Below are positions 1 through 8,034 of a stretch of 34,607 bases of DNA, one piece after another. The notes under the pieces were generated by a model. That model did no database searches, was not told where the DNA came from, and was given only the letters and a program-made list of their open reading frames with translations. This DNA comes from an uncultured Lactobacillus sp. Its GTDB lineage: Bacteria; Bacillota; Bacilli; Lactobacillales; Lactobacillaceae. Within the stretch, counting starts at the first letter, position 1, and every line of letters starts with the position of its first letter. Where the stretch lies: the NCBI GenBank assembly GCA_930989465.1, contig CAKNLX010000014.1, forward strand, positions 1 through 34,607, given 5' to 3'. Position numbers and translations under genes: made by a program.

Positions 1-2
1 AC

Positions 3-884
3 AAGAATGATTATGTTTTAATCGATACTGCCGGTCGTTTAGAAATAGACGAACCATTAATGGAAGAATTGGAACGTGTTAAGAAAGTTGCACAGCCAGA
101 TAACATCCTTTTAGTAGTTGATGCCATGACTGGTCAAGCAGCTACAGACGTTGCTAAAGGCTTTGATGAGCGACTTGATGTTACCGGAGTAATTTTAACT
201 AAGTTAGACGGTGATACTCGTGGTGGTGCTGCACTTTCAATTCGTGCAGTTACTGGTAAGCCAATTCTATTTACTGGTCAAGGTGAAAAACTAAGTGATT
301 TGGATGTCTTCCACCCAGATCGAATGGCTTCCAGAATTCTTGGGATGGGTGATATGCTTTCCTTAATTGAGAAGGCACAACAAGATTACGATGCCAAGGA
401 AGCTGAAAAAGTCGCTGAAAAGATGCGAGAAAACACTTTTGACTTCAATGATTTTGTTGATCAAATGAAGCAAGTGCAAAAAATGGGCCCGCTTGATCAA
501 ATTATGAAGATGATTCCTGGGATGGCAAATAATCCACAGTTGAAGAACTTAAATGTTGATCAAAAGCAAATTGATCATACAATTGCCATTGTTTATTCAA
601 TGACTGAAGCAGAACGTGAGGATCCAGATTTGTTGAATCCAAGTCGCAGAAGAAGAATTGCTGCCGGTTCTGGTCGCCCCGTTGTCGAAGTTAACCGTAT
701 GATTAAACAATTTAAACAAATGCGGGAAATGATGAGCAAGATGACTAAGGGCAATATGAAGGGATTAAGCAACTTGCCAGGGATGGATTCACCAATGGCC
801 AAGATGGCTATGCGTCGTTTAAATAAGAACTTTAAGAAGAACAAAAAGAAGCGTATGCGTAAGATTAAGAGATTCCATTCTTAA
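3..884 (+). CDS. ffh: Signal recognition particle protein Ffh, 5'-truncated by the window edge
   Basis: Frame is open from nt 3 (KNDYVLIDTAGRLEIDEPLMEELERV), upstream of the ATG at 60; SRP54 GTPase motifs (DTAGRL, TKLDGDTRGGAALS) and Met-rich M domain (MKMIPGM, GSGRPVVEVNRMIKQF). Confidence 0.97.
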   Translation, partial: KNDYVLIDTAGRLEIDEPLMEELERVKKVAQPDNILLVVDAMTGQAATDVAKGFDERLDVTGVILTKLDGDTRGGAALSIRAVTGKPILFTGQGEKLSDLDVFHPDRMASRILGMGDMLSLIEKAQQDYDAKEAEKVAEKMRENTFDFNDFVDQMKQVQKMGPLDQIMKMIPGMANNPQLKNLNVDQKQIDHTIAIVYSMTEAEREDPDLLNPSRRRRIAAGSGRPVVEVNRMIKQFKQMREMMSKMTKGNMKGLSNLPGMDSPMAKMAMRRLNKNFKKNKKKRMRKIKRFHS

Positions 885-973
885 AAAAATAAAGGTGTTA
901 AGGAAAAACACTTTACACCCATTTGTTTTGGTGGTATATTATTAATCGTTAAGTTTTAGGAGGAAATTAATTT

Positions 974-1246
974 ATGTCAGTTAAAATTCGTATGCACCGT
1001 GCTGGTGCCAAGAGAAAGCCATTTTACAGAATCGTTGTTGCAGACTCACGTATGCCACGTGATGGTCGCTTCATCGAACAAGTTGGTTACTACAACCCAG
1101 TTTCACAACCAAAGGAATTGAAGCTTGACGAAGACAAGATCTTTGAATGGTTACAAAAAGGTGCACAACCTTCAGACACTGTTAGATCACTTCTTTCAGG
1201 TGCTGGCTTGATGGCTAAGTTGCACGATGCAAAATACAACAAGTAA
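974..1246 (+). CDS. rpsP: 30S ribosomal protein S16
   Basis: [35 protein letters not shown] is typical S16; AGGAGG RBS upstream. Confidence 0.98.
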   Translation: MSVKIRMHRAGAKRKPFYRIVVADSRMPRDGRFIEQVGYYNPVSQPKELKLDEDKIFEWLQKGAQPSDTVRSLLSGAGLMAKLHDAKYNK

Positions 1247-1261
1247 TTTTGCGATTATTTA

Positions 1262-1297
1262 AAAGCTTGATGCCAAGTGCTTCAAGCTTTTTTTATT
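1262..1297 (+). terminator. Terminator-like hairpin between rpsP and rimM
   Basis: AAAGCTTGA (1262-1270) pairs with TCAAGCTTT (1282-1290), followed by a T-rich run. Confidence 0.8.
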
Positions 1298-1315
1298 ACT
1301 TAAAAAGGAGCATGC

Positions 1316-1831
1316 ATGGAATATTTTGACGTTGCACGAATTTTAACAACTCATGGATTGAATGGTGAAGTCAAAGTTAACGTGATTACGGACTTCCCAG
1401 AAGAGCGTTTTGCTGAAGGGATGCATTTATCACTTAGAAGCGATACTAAACGTGTATTGACTATTGAAAAAAGCCGTCCATTTAAACAATTTTGGTTAAT
1501 TCAATTTAAAGAAATTACAGATATTGATCAAGCAGAAAAATTACGAGGCCAAATCCTGGTAGTAAGCGAAGAAGATCGTGGCGAATTACCTGACGGTGTT
1601 TATTATTATAAAGACATCTTTGATTGCGATGTGATTGATGAAGAAACTGGTAAAAATATCGGTAAAATCGTTGATATCCAATCTCCAGGTGCAAATGATA
1701 TTTGGCTTGTACGTGAAGATAGTGGCAAGGAATATTGGATTCCAAACATTGCCGATGTTGTTAAAAAAGTTGATGTAGCTGCCAAAAAAGTTTATGTAGA
1801 ATTAATGGAGGGGTTACGAGATGAAGATTAA
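1316..1831 (+). CDS. rimM: Ribosome maturation factor RimM
   Basis: [24 protein letters not shown]-barrel-like C-terminus; position between rpsP and trmD. Confidence 0.96.
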   Translation: MEYFDVARILTTHGLNGEVKVNVITDFPEERFAEGMHLSLRSDTKRVLTIEKSRPFKQFWLIQFKEITDIDQAEKLRGQILVVSEEDRGELPDGVYYYKDIFDCDVIDEETGKNIGKIVDIQSPGANDIWLVREDSGKEYWIPNIADVVKKVDVAAKKVYVELMEGLRDED

Positions 1832-2540
1832 TGTATTGACGCTTTTTCCCGACATGTTTACACCTTTGAAAGTATCGATGTTAGGACGTGGTTTAGAAGA
1901 TGGTAAGTGGGATCTCAATTTAGTTAATTTCCGTGATTTCACAACAGATGTACATCACCACGTAGATGATACTCCTTATGGCGGCGGCGCTGGTATGGTA
2001 CTCCAAATCATGCCAATTAAAAAAGCACTTAATTCTTTATCTTCTACTGGTAAAGTTATTATTACCGCTCCACAAGGAAAAACTTTTAATGAACAAATGG
2101 CACAAGACTGGGCAAAAGAAGATGAATTAACTTTTATTTGTGGTCACTATGAAGGCTTTGATCAAAGAGTCTATGACTTAGCCGATGAAACTGTTTCAAT
2201 TGGAGATTATGTGCTAACCGGTGGGGAATTACCAACTATGAGTATGATTGATGCTACTGTTCGACTTTTGCCTGGTATTTTAGGTAACGCTGCTAGTCCA
2301 GTAGAAGAAAGCTTTTCACATGGCTTATTAGAATATCCGCAATATACTCGCCCAGCTGATTTTGAAGGTCAAAAAGTGCCTGAAGTATTAACTAGTGGCA
2401 ATCACCAAAAAATAGCTGAGTGGCGACACAAAGAAGCGCTTAAAGCAACTTATCTTCATCGTCCTGATATGTTAAAAGATCGTCAGTTGACTATTGAAGA
2501 AAAGAAAATGCTAGAAGAAATCAAGTCAGAGCTTGATTAA
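1821..2540 (+). CDS. trmD: tRNA (guanine37-N1)-methyltransferase
   Basis: [53 protein letters not shown]; overlaps rimM by 11 nt. Confidence 0.98.
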   Translation: MKINVLTLFPDMFTPLKVSMLGRGLEDGKWDLNLVNFRDFTTDVHHHVDDTPYGGGAGMVLQIMPIKKALNSLSSTGKVIITAPQGKTFNEQMAQDWAKEDELTFICGHYEGFDQRVYDLADETVSIGDYVLTGGELPTMSMIDATVRLLPGILGNAASPVEESFSHGLLEYPQYTRPADFEGQKVPEVLTSGNHQKIAEWRHKEALKATYLHRPDMLKDRQLTIEEKKMLEEIKSELD

Positions 2541-2557
2541 GCTGGCTTGATTTGTTA

Positions 2558-2640
2558 AACTATTCATCGTGGCAAGTGTCACTAATTAAAGTTATGGGTG
2601 TTCCGCTGACGCTGGTGCGTGGATGAATGCCGAAGAAGGA
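2558..2640 (+). promoter_or_regulatory. Probable L19 (rplS) ribosomal protein leader RNA
   Basis: Closing stem ATTCATC (2562-2568)/GATGAAT (2622-2628) encloses hairpins GTGGC-AAGT-GTCAC (2569-2582) and CCGC/GCG (about 2603-2619), directly upstream of the rplS SD. Confidence 0.65.
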
Positions 2641-2652
2641 GAAAAATATATT

Positions 2653-3000
2653 ATGGATCCATTAATTCAAGAATTGACTAAAGAACAAATTCGTGACGAT
2701 ATTCCTGCTTTCCGTGCAGGTGATACTGTTACTGTTCACGTACGTGTTGTTGAAGGTACTCACGAACGTATTCAGTTGTTCGAAGGTGTTGTAATTAAGA
2801 AGAAGGGTACTGGCATCGGTGCTACTTACACTGTTCGTAAGATTGCTTCAGGTGTTGGTGTTGAAAGAACCTTCCCAGTTAACGACCCACGTGTTGCTAA
2901 GGTTGAAGTTAAGCGTCATGGTCGTGTGCGTCGTGCTAAGCTTTACTACTTACGTGAACGTCACGGTAAGTCAGCAAGAATTGCTGAAGCACGTCGTTAA
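2653..3000 (+). CDS. rplS: 50S ribosomal protein L19
   Basis: [35 protein letters not shown]; start at 2653 preferred over 2623, with AGAAGGAG upstream. Confidence 0.97.
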   Translation: MDPLIQELTKEQIRDDIPAFRAGDTVTVHVRVVEGTHERIQLFEGVVIKKKGTGIGATYTVRKIASGVGVERTFPVNDPRVAKVEVKRHGRVRRAKLYYLRERHGKSARIAEARR

Positions 3001-3018
3001 TCATAACGTCGATATAGA

Positions 3019-3052
3019 AAAGCTAGTTCCAAACGGAACTAGCTTTTTTGTT
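3019..3052 (+). terminator. rplS terminator
   Basis: AGCTAGTTCC-aaac-GGAACTAGCT followed by a T run. Confidence 0.9.
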
Positions 3053-3129
3053 TTGATAAATATTTTTAAAGTAATTTATATATAAGTGATAATTATTTAA
3101 TAATATATTTTAAGTTTGTGAATAATAAT

Positions 3130-3303
3130 ATCGTGGAACTCATGTGAAACTGCAAATTAAAATCACAAAGTTACTTTAATATACAGTTGTAACATTGATA
3201 ATATACTAAATCTTAATTGTGAAGTAAATTTCACAAGCAGAGATATTGAGTGTGGAATTAAAGCGAAAGCCGCCATTTATCCACAATGGCGGCTTTTAAT
3301 TAA
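3130..3303 (+). ncRNA. Candidate small RNA / structured transcript of unknown function
   Basis: No ORF; tandem inverted repeats TGTGA/TCACA (3143-3167), GTTAC/GTAAC (3170-3193), TTGTGAA/TTCACAA (3217-3236), then a 12-bp GC-rich terminator hairpin (3266-3296). 5' end not determined. Confidence 0.35.
3266..3300 (+). terminator. Orphan intrinsic terminator
   Basis: AAAGCCGCCATT-tatccac-AATGGCGGCTTTT, 12-bp perfect stem. Confidence 0.8.
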
Positions 3304-3401
3304 TATTAAATTGATTACATTATACTATATTTAATTTAGATGTAAAATAATTTTGACTAATATTATAATTAATATATCAGAAATAGAAACAGGTGAGATG
3401 A

Positions 3402-4061
3402 TTGAATTATCCTAAAGAATTACTGGCAGAAGTAAAAGAGAGATCAAAGGGCATGCGTTTAGAAGGAATTAATTCAGGAAGTGGCCCAAGACATCCCTTA
3501 CTAATGATCGTAGGCGAAGCGCCAGGACGCAATGAAATCGTTAATAATATTCCATTTAGTGGTGACGCCGGAAAGGAACTGGATAAATCACTAAAGCAAA
3601 TTGGTTTATCACGAGATCAAGTTTATATTACTAGTGCTGTTCGTAGCCGCCCTTTTAGTGTGAAAAAAGTTTTTAGTAAACGAGAAAATAAAGAAGTAAT
3701 TAAAAGACCAAATCGTAAACCTACTAAGAAAGAAGTGTTAGCACATGCTCCTTTTTTAGACTATGAAATGCATTACGCAGATCCACAAGTCATTGTTGCT
3801 TTAGGTAACACCGGATTAGAGCGACTGCTTGGCCCAGGTCATAAGATTTCTGCTGAACATGGTAAGGTTATTGAGAATACACCAATTCTTGAACTTAATG
3901 AAGCTAAAGATGGATATGTTTGGTCGAAAAAGAAATATACGGTTATTCCAGAATATCATCCTGCGGCTGTATTTTATAATCGTAAATTAAGTGATGATAT
4001 TGTAAAAGATTGGGAAGCGATAAAACCTTACATCGATAAAGAAAGAGAAAATAATGAGTAA
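3402..4061 (+). CDS. Uracil-DNA glycosylase, family 4/5-like
   Basis: GEAPGRNEIVNNIPFSGDAGKELD, VALGNTGLERLLG, PEYHPAAVFYN; TTG start with AGGTGAG upstream. Confidence 0.9.
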   Translation: MNYPKELLAEVKERSKGMRLEGINSGSGPRHPLLMIVGEAPGRNEIVNNIPFSGDAGKELDKSLKQIGLSRDQVYITSAVRSRPFSVKKVFSKRENKEVIKRPNRKPTKKEVLAHAPFLDYEMHYADPQVIVALGNTGLERLLGPGHKISAEHGKVIENTPILELNEAKDGYVWSKKKYTVIPEYHPAAVFYNRKLSDDIVKDWEAIKPYIDKERENNE

Positions 4062-4839
4062 CGAAACTTTTTTAATCCCTATTAGACAAAATAATGATTT
4101 ATCCGATATTGCTCTTAATGAGTTGCGAATGGATTTGGATGAGCATCCCTTGCACCAAAGAGCTTATGCAGAGCTAGCCTATTTACCGGGTAACAGCCGT
4201 AAATATAGTCTTAACAGTGTGAAAACAATTGATAGCCCATTAAGAAATAAAAAGATCTTATTTTTAGGTTCTTCTGTCACATTTGGTTTTGGTGCATTAG
4301 GGGAATCTTTTGTAGACTACTTATGGAAAAAAGATGGCATTGCTGCTATTAAAGATGCAGAAAATGGCACTACTTTGGTAGATCAAGATGCCAGTTATCA
4401 TGGTGATTCTTATGTTGCTCGTTTTAAGGAAAATCTTAAAACACCAATTGATATGTTGGTTTTGCAACTTTCTACTAATGATGCGCGTACAAACCAGAAG
4501 CTGGGAGAAATTAGTCAAAATGACCATTTTGATGTAAAAACAATTATCGGTGCGATGGAATATATTATTAGTCAAGCTCTGACTACATGGCATTGTCCAA
4601 TTTTGATCTATACAAATCCTTATTTTGAAAGTGATTTGTATAATCAGATGGTAAAAGCAACACATCAATTAGCTAAAAAATGGAATATTAAAGTTCTGGA
4701 TTTATATAATGATCCGAATTTTAAAGACCAACCTGCTCTTTATATGGCAGACGAAATTCATCCGACCCGTGCAGGTTATTTAGAAAAATGGCTGCCAGTT
4801 TTTGAAAATAAATTAACTGAAATTTTGACGAAAAAATAA
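4054..4839 (+). CDS. SGNH/GDSL-type hydrolase
   Basis: ILFLGSSVTFGFG block I, LQLSTNDAR, DEIHPTRAGY catalytic Asp/His; overlaps the upstream gene by 8 nt. Confidence 0.88.
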   Translation: MSNETFLIPIRQNNDLSDIALNELRMDLDEHPLHQRAYAELAYLPGNSRKYSLNSVKTIDSPLRNKKILFLGSSVTFGFGALGESFVDYLWKKDGIAAIKDAENGTTLVDQDASYHGDSYVARFKENLKTPIDMLVLQLSTNDARTNQKLGEISQNDHFDVKTIIGAMEYIISQALTTWHCPILIYTNPYFESDLYNQMVKATHQLAKKWNIKVLDLYNDPNFKDQPALYMADEIHPTRAGYLEKWLPVFENKLTEILTKK

Positions 4840-4863
4840 ACCCAAGCTTTTTGCTTAGGTTTA
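4837..4863. terminator. Bidirectional terminator between the convergent SGNH gene and lexA
   Basis: AAACCcAAGC-ttttt-GCTTaGGTTT. Confidence 0.65.
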
Positions 4864-4867
4864 AATA

Positions 4868-5494
4868 TTAATCGATATTATTTCTGTAAAGGCCAACTAC
4901 TTTACCTAAAATACTTACTTTGGATAAGATAATTGGTGCCATTGTATCGTTTTCTGGTTGTAAACGGTAGTGATCGTTCTCTTTATAAAAGCGTTTAACT
5001 GTAGCTTCATTTTCATCAGTCATGGCTACGACAATTTCGCCGTTATTAGCGGTATTTTGCTTTCTGACAATGACGCTGTCACCGTTTAAAATTCCCGCAT
5101 TAATCATACTCTCACCGTGAACTTTTAACATGAAGAGTTCACCAGCATCGTTTTCAAGATCAGGTGGAAGTGGAAAATATTCATCTATGTCTTGAACTGC
5201 TAAGATAGGTTGACCAGCAGTGACCACACCAACAACTGGGATTTTCTTTGGCTTAATGCCCAATTCCTTTTTACCTTCATCGGTAATTTCAAGTGCACGA
5301 GGCTTAGTTGCATCCTTGATTAAAAGACCTTTGCGTTCTAAGCGGGCTAGATGACCGTGAACAGTAGATGTAGAAGAAAGTTTGACCGCAGCACAAATCT
5401 CTCGCACTGTCGGTGGAAAACCACGGCGTTCTACAGTATCATAAATATAGCGTAAAATTTCTAGTTGTTTAGTATCGTTGTTTTTCTTAGACAT
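4868..5494 (-). CDS. lexA: LexA repressor
   Basis: w[42 protein letters not shown] cleavage site VVTAGQPI; Ser/Lys protease residues (HGESM, ATVKRF). Confidence 0.97.
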   Translation of the reverse strand: MSKKNNDTKQLEILRYIYDTVERRGFPPTVREICAAVKLSSTSTVHGHLARLERKGLLIKDATKPRALEITDEGKKELGIKPKKIPVVGVVTAGQPILAVQDIDEYFPLPPDLENDAGELFMLKVHGESMINAGILNGDSVIVRKQNTANNGEIVVAMTDENEATVKRFYKENDHYRLQPENDTMAPIILSKVSILGKVVGLYRNNID

Positions 5495-5561
5495 AATTTT
5501 TCTCCGTTATTGTAAAAAAGATAGTATTTATGATTATTTTAACAAATAAATAGCATAATCT

Positions 5562-5575
5562 CAAACAAATGTTCT
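5562..5575. promoter_or_regulatory. Probable LexA (SOS) box
   Basis: CAAACAAATGTTCT; reverse complement AGAACATTTGTTTG matches CGAACRNRYGTTYG at 12 of 14 positions by eye; in the lexA/ynzC-like divergent gap. Confidence 0.75.
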
Positions 5576-5645
5576 ATAAAAAGCATCTTTTTTTATTGTA
5601 TAAAATACGGTAGACTAAAGATTGTTAATGTGAGGTGAATATAAA

Positions 5646-5909
5646 ATGAATAAAGATGCAATGAGTAAAGAAGAAGAAAAAAAGGTAACTAATCGAATTA
5701 ATGAACTTTACCATAAGAAAGAAAAGGAAGGCTTAACTCCCGAAGAGGAACAAGAACGTAAAGAACTTCACAAAAAATTCCTTGCCAACTTCAGAGCTGC
5801 ATTTAAGCAAGACGTTGAAAATATGGTAATTATCGATAAAAACGGTAAAGAAGTAACCTCAGAAAGAGCAAAACGTGCTCAAAGAAGAAAAGGTCTTAGA
5901 AAAGATTAA
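5646..5909 (+). CDS. DUF896 / YnzC-like protein
   Basis: RINELYHKKEKEGLTPEEEQERKELHKKFLANFRAAFKQDVENMVIIDKNGKEVT matches the DUF896 pattern; adjacent to lexA as in Bacillus. Confidence 0.88.
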   Translation: MNKDAMSKEEEKKVTNRINELYHKKEKEGLTPEEEQERKELHKKFLANFRAAFKQDVENMVIIDKNGKEVTSERAKRAQRRKGLRKD

Positions 5910-5974
5910 TTAAGCCTTTTAAAAAAGTGAAAAATTATGTAAGATATTATTGTTAGTTAGGTGGAGAATATAAT

Positions 5975-6193
5975 ATGAATTTAGGTTTAGCAATATTTTT
6001 GATTATTATTGCACTTTTAGTTGGTGCAACAGCAGGTTTCTATGGTGCAAGAGCATACATGAAGAAGTATTTTAAGGAAAATCCTCCTATTAGTGAAGAT
6101 ATGATCGTTGCTATGATGTCTCAAATGGGACAAAAGCCTTCTAACAAGAAGGTTCATCAAGTAATGAACATGATGAAGCATCAACAAAAGTAA
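5975..6193 (+). CDS. UPF0154 / YneF-like small membrane protein
   Basis: N-terminal TM segment, then RAYMKKYFKENPPISEDMIVAMMSQMGQKPSNKKVHQVMNMM. Confidence 0.9.
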   Translation: MNLGLAIFLIIIALLVGATAGFYGARAYMKKYFKENPPISEDMIVAMMSQMGQKPSNKKVHQVMNMMKHQQK

Positions 6194-6216
6194 TTATTAG
6201 ATTATTTTGTGGTGTT

Positions 6217-6247
6217 AAGGCGAAGGATTATTCCTTCGTCTTTTTTG
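6217..6247 (+). terminator. Terminator-like hairpin 30 nt upstream of the ABC exporter start
   Basis: AAGGCGAAGGA-ttat-TCCTTCGTCTT followed by TTTT; one G-T pair. Confidence 0.85.
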
Positions 6248-6276
6248 GTGTTCTTTTTAAAGAATGGAGTGAGTAA

Positions 6277-8034
6277 ATGAACATATTTAAAAAATTGGGT
6301 TGGTTTTTTAAACAAGAAAGGAAACGTTATATTATCGGAATTACTTTTCTTGCATTAACTTCATTAGCTAATTTGATTCCTCCTAGAGTATTAGGACTGA
6401 TGGCAGATCAATTGGATAAGGGGCATATTTCGTGGAGCGAATATGGTGCATTAATTCTTGCCGTTTTAGCTGCTGCCATTACTCTTTATGTTTTACGCTA
6501 TTTTTGGCGTAAGCAAATTTGGGGTGGAGCTGCCGAGCTTGAACGACAAATGCGTTCAAAATTATTTGATCATTTTATGATTATGGATCGTACCTTTTAT
6601 CAACGTCATCGTACTGGAGATTTAATGGCTCATGCGACTAATGATGTTACCGCGATTCAAAATGTAGCCGGAGATGGTGTATTAACTTTAGTTGATTCCT
6701 TAGTAATGGGATTATCAACTATGATTGCCATGATTATTTTTGTAGATTGGCGATTAACGATCGTTGCATTATTGCCTTTACCATTTTTAGCTCTTGGTGC
6801 TTGGAAATTGGGTGATCATTTGCATGATGCGTTTGATAAGTCTCAAGCCGCATTTTCAAGGTTAAACAATAAAACGCAAGAATCAATTACTGGTATTAAA
6901 GTTTTGAAGACTTTTGGTCAAGACAAGGAAGATACAGCTGCTTTTGATGAGATGGTCGATGATACCATTAAAATCAATAAAAAAGTTTTTGTTTGGGATT
7001 CATTATTTGATCCTTTAGGGACGGCAGTCATTGGTGCGACCTATGTAATTACTATCATTTATGGCGGTTTATTAGTTACCAATCATGTTTTATCAATTGG
7101 GCAACTAGTTTCATTTATTGCTTATATTTCAAATATGGTTTGGCCAATGTTTGCAATTGGCTATTTGTTCAATATTTTAGAACGTGGTAGTGCTAGTTAC
7201 GACCGTGTAGAAAAGCTTTTGCAAGAAAAGCCTTTAATCACTGATGAACACGCAGATACCACACTTTCTGCACAAGATTTGCAAGGAGACTTGCATTATC
7301 AAATAAAGTCTTTTGCTTATCCGGATGAAAAAGACATTCCTGTTTTGAAAAATATTGATTTCACTTTAAAACCCGGCCAAACGCTAGGATTAGTGGGCCG
7401 AGTTGGTGCAGGAAAGACTACGATCATTGAGCTATTATTAAGAGAATTTGATCAATATGACGGTCAAATTACATTAAATGGCAAAGATATTCGAACAATT
7501 CCATTGAAATTGTTACTCAGTCAGATTTCGTATGTACCACAAAATAATTTTTTGTTTTCTACTAGTATTGGAAAAAATATTGCTTTCTCTTCAGCTGATG
7601 CGGATCAGGATGATATTACTTCTGCGGCTCAAAAGAGTGATTTACATGAAGATGTTTTAAAGATGCCAAAGGGTTATCAAACTTTAGTAGGAGAAAATGG
7701 ACTTTCATTATCTGGTGGTCAACGACAAAGAATGTCGATTGCTCGTGCTGTATTAAAAGAAAGTCAAATTCTGATTTTAGATGATGCCCTGTCTGCCGTA
7801 GATGCAAAAACTGAAACCAAAATTTTGTCAGCTTTGAAAAAAGAAAGAGCAAATAAGACAACCATGATTGCAGCTCATCGTTTAACTTCAGTTATGGATG
7901 CAGATTTAATTCTGGTATTGAAGAATGGTCAAATTGTTGAACGAGGTAATCATCAACAATTGCTCAAAGAAAATGGTTGGTACGCTGAGATGTGGCGTAG
8001 ACAAGAAAACGGAGGTGAAGATATAGATGAATGA
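6277..8034 (+). CDS. ABC exporter half-transporter (YheI/LmrC/BmrC-like), degenerate catalytic Glu
   Basis: Six-TM exporter fold; Walker A GRVGAGKTT; LSLSGGQRQR; Walker B ILDDALSAVD. Confidence 0.92.
   Translation: MNIFKKLGWFFKQERKRYIIGITFLALTSLANLIPPRVLGLMADQLDKGHISWSEYGALILAVLAAAITLYVLRYFWRKQIWGGAAELERQMRSKLFDHFMIMDRTFYQRHRTGDLMAHATNDVTAIQNVAGDGVLTLVDSLVMGLSTMIAMIIFVDWRLTIVALLPLPFLALGAWKLGDHLHDAFDKSQAAFSRLNNKTQESITGIKVLKTFGQDKEDTAAFDEMVDDTIKINKKVFVWDSLFDPLGTAVIGATYVITIIYGGLLVTNHVLSIGQLVSFIAYISNMVWPMFAIGYLFNILERGSASYDRVEKLLQEKPLITDEHADTTLSAQDLQGDLHYQIKSFAYPDEKDIPVLKNIDFTLKPGQTLGLVGRVGAGKTTIIELLLREFDQYDGQITLNGKDIRTIPLKLLLSQISYVPQNNFLFSTSIGKNIAFSSADADQDDITSAAQKSDLHEDVLKMPKGYQTLVGENGLSLSGGQRQRMSIARAVLKESQILILDDALSAVDAKTETKILSALKKERANKTTMIAAHRLTSVMDADLILVLKNGQIVERGNHQQLLKENGWYAEMWRRQENGGEDIDE

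Noticed and set aside
2623-2652. Upstream ATG extension of rplS ([10 protein letters not shown])
   Set aside because: It lies in the leader closing stem and [11 protein letters not shown] at 2653 is the usual L19 N-terminus with an SD at the right place.
2819-3085. 88-aa + strand ORF overlapping rplS
   Set aside because: Alternate frame of rplS running through its terminator, no recognisable motif.
3213-3240. TTGTGAAgtaaatTTCACAA as a CRP-like operator
   Set aside because: Half-site spacing is 8 nt rather than the 6 nt of TGTGA-N6-TCACA, and no adjacent promoter is clear; kept only as a hairpin in the ncRNA candidate.
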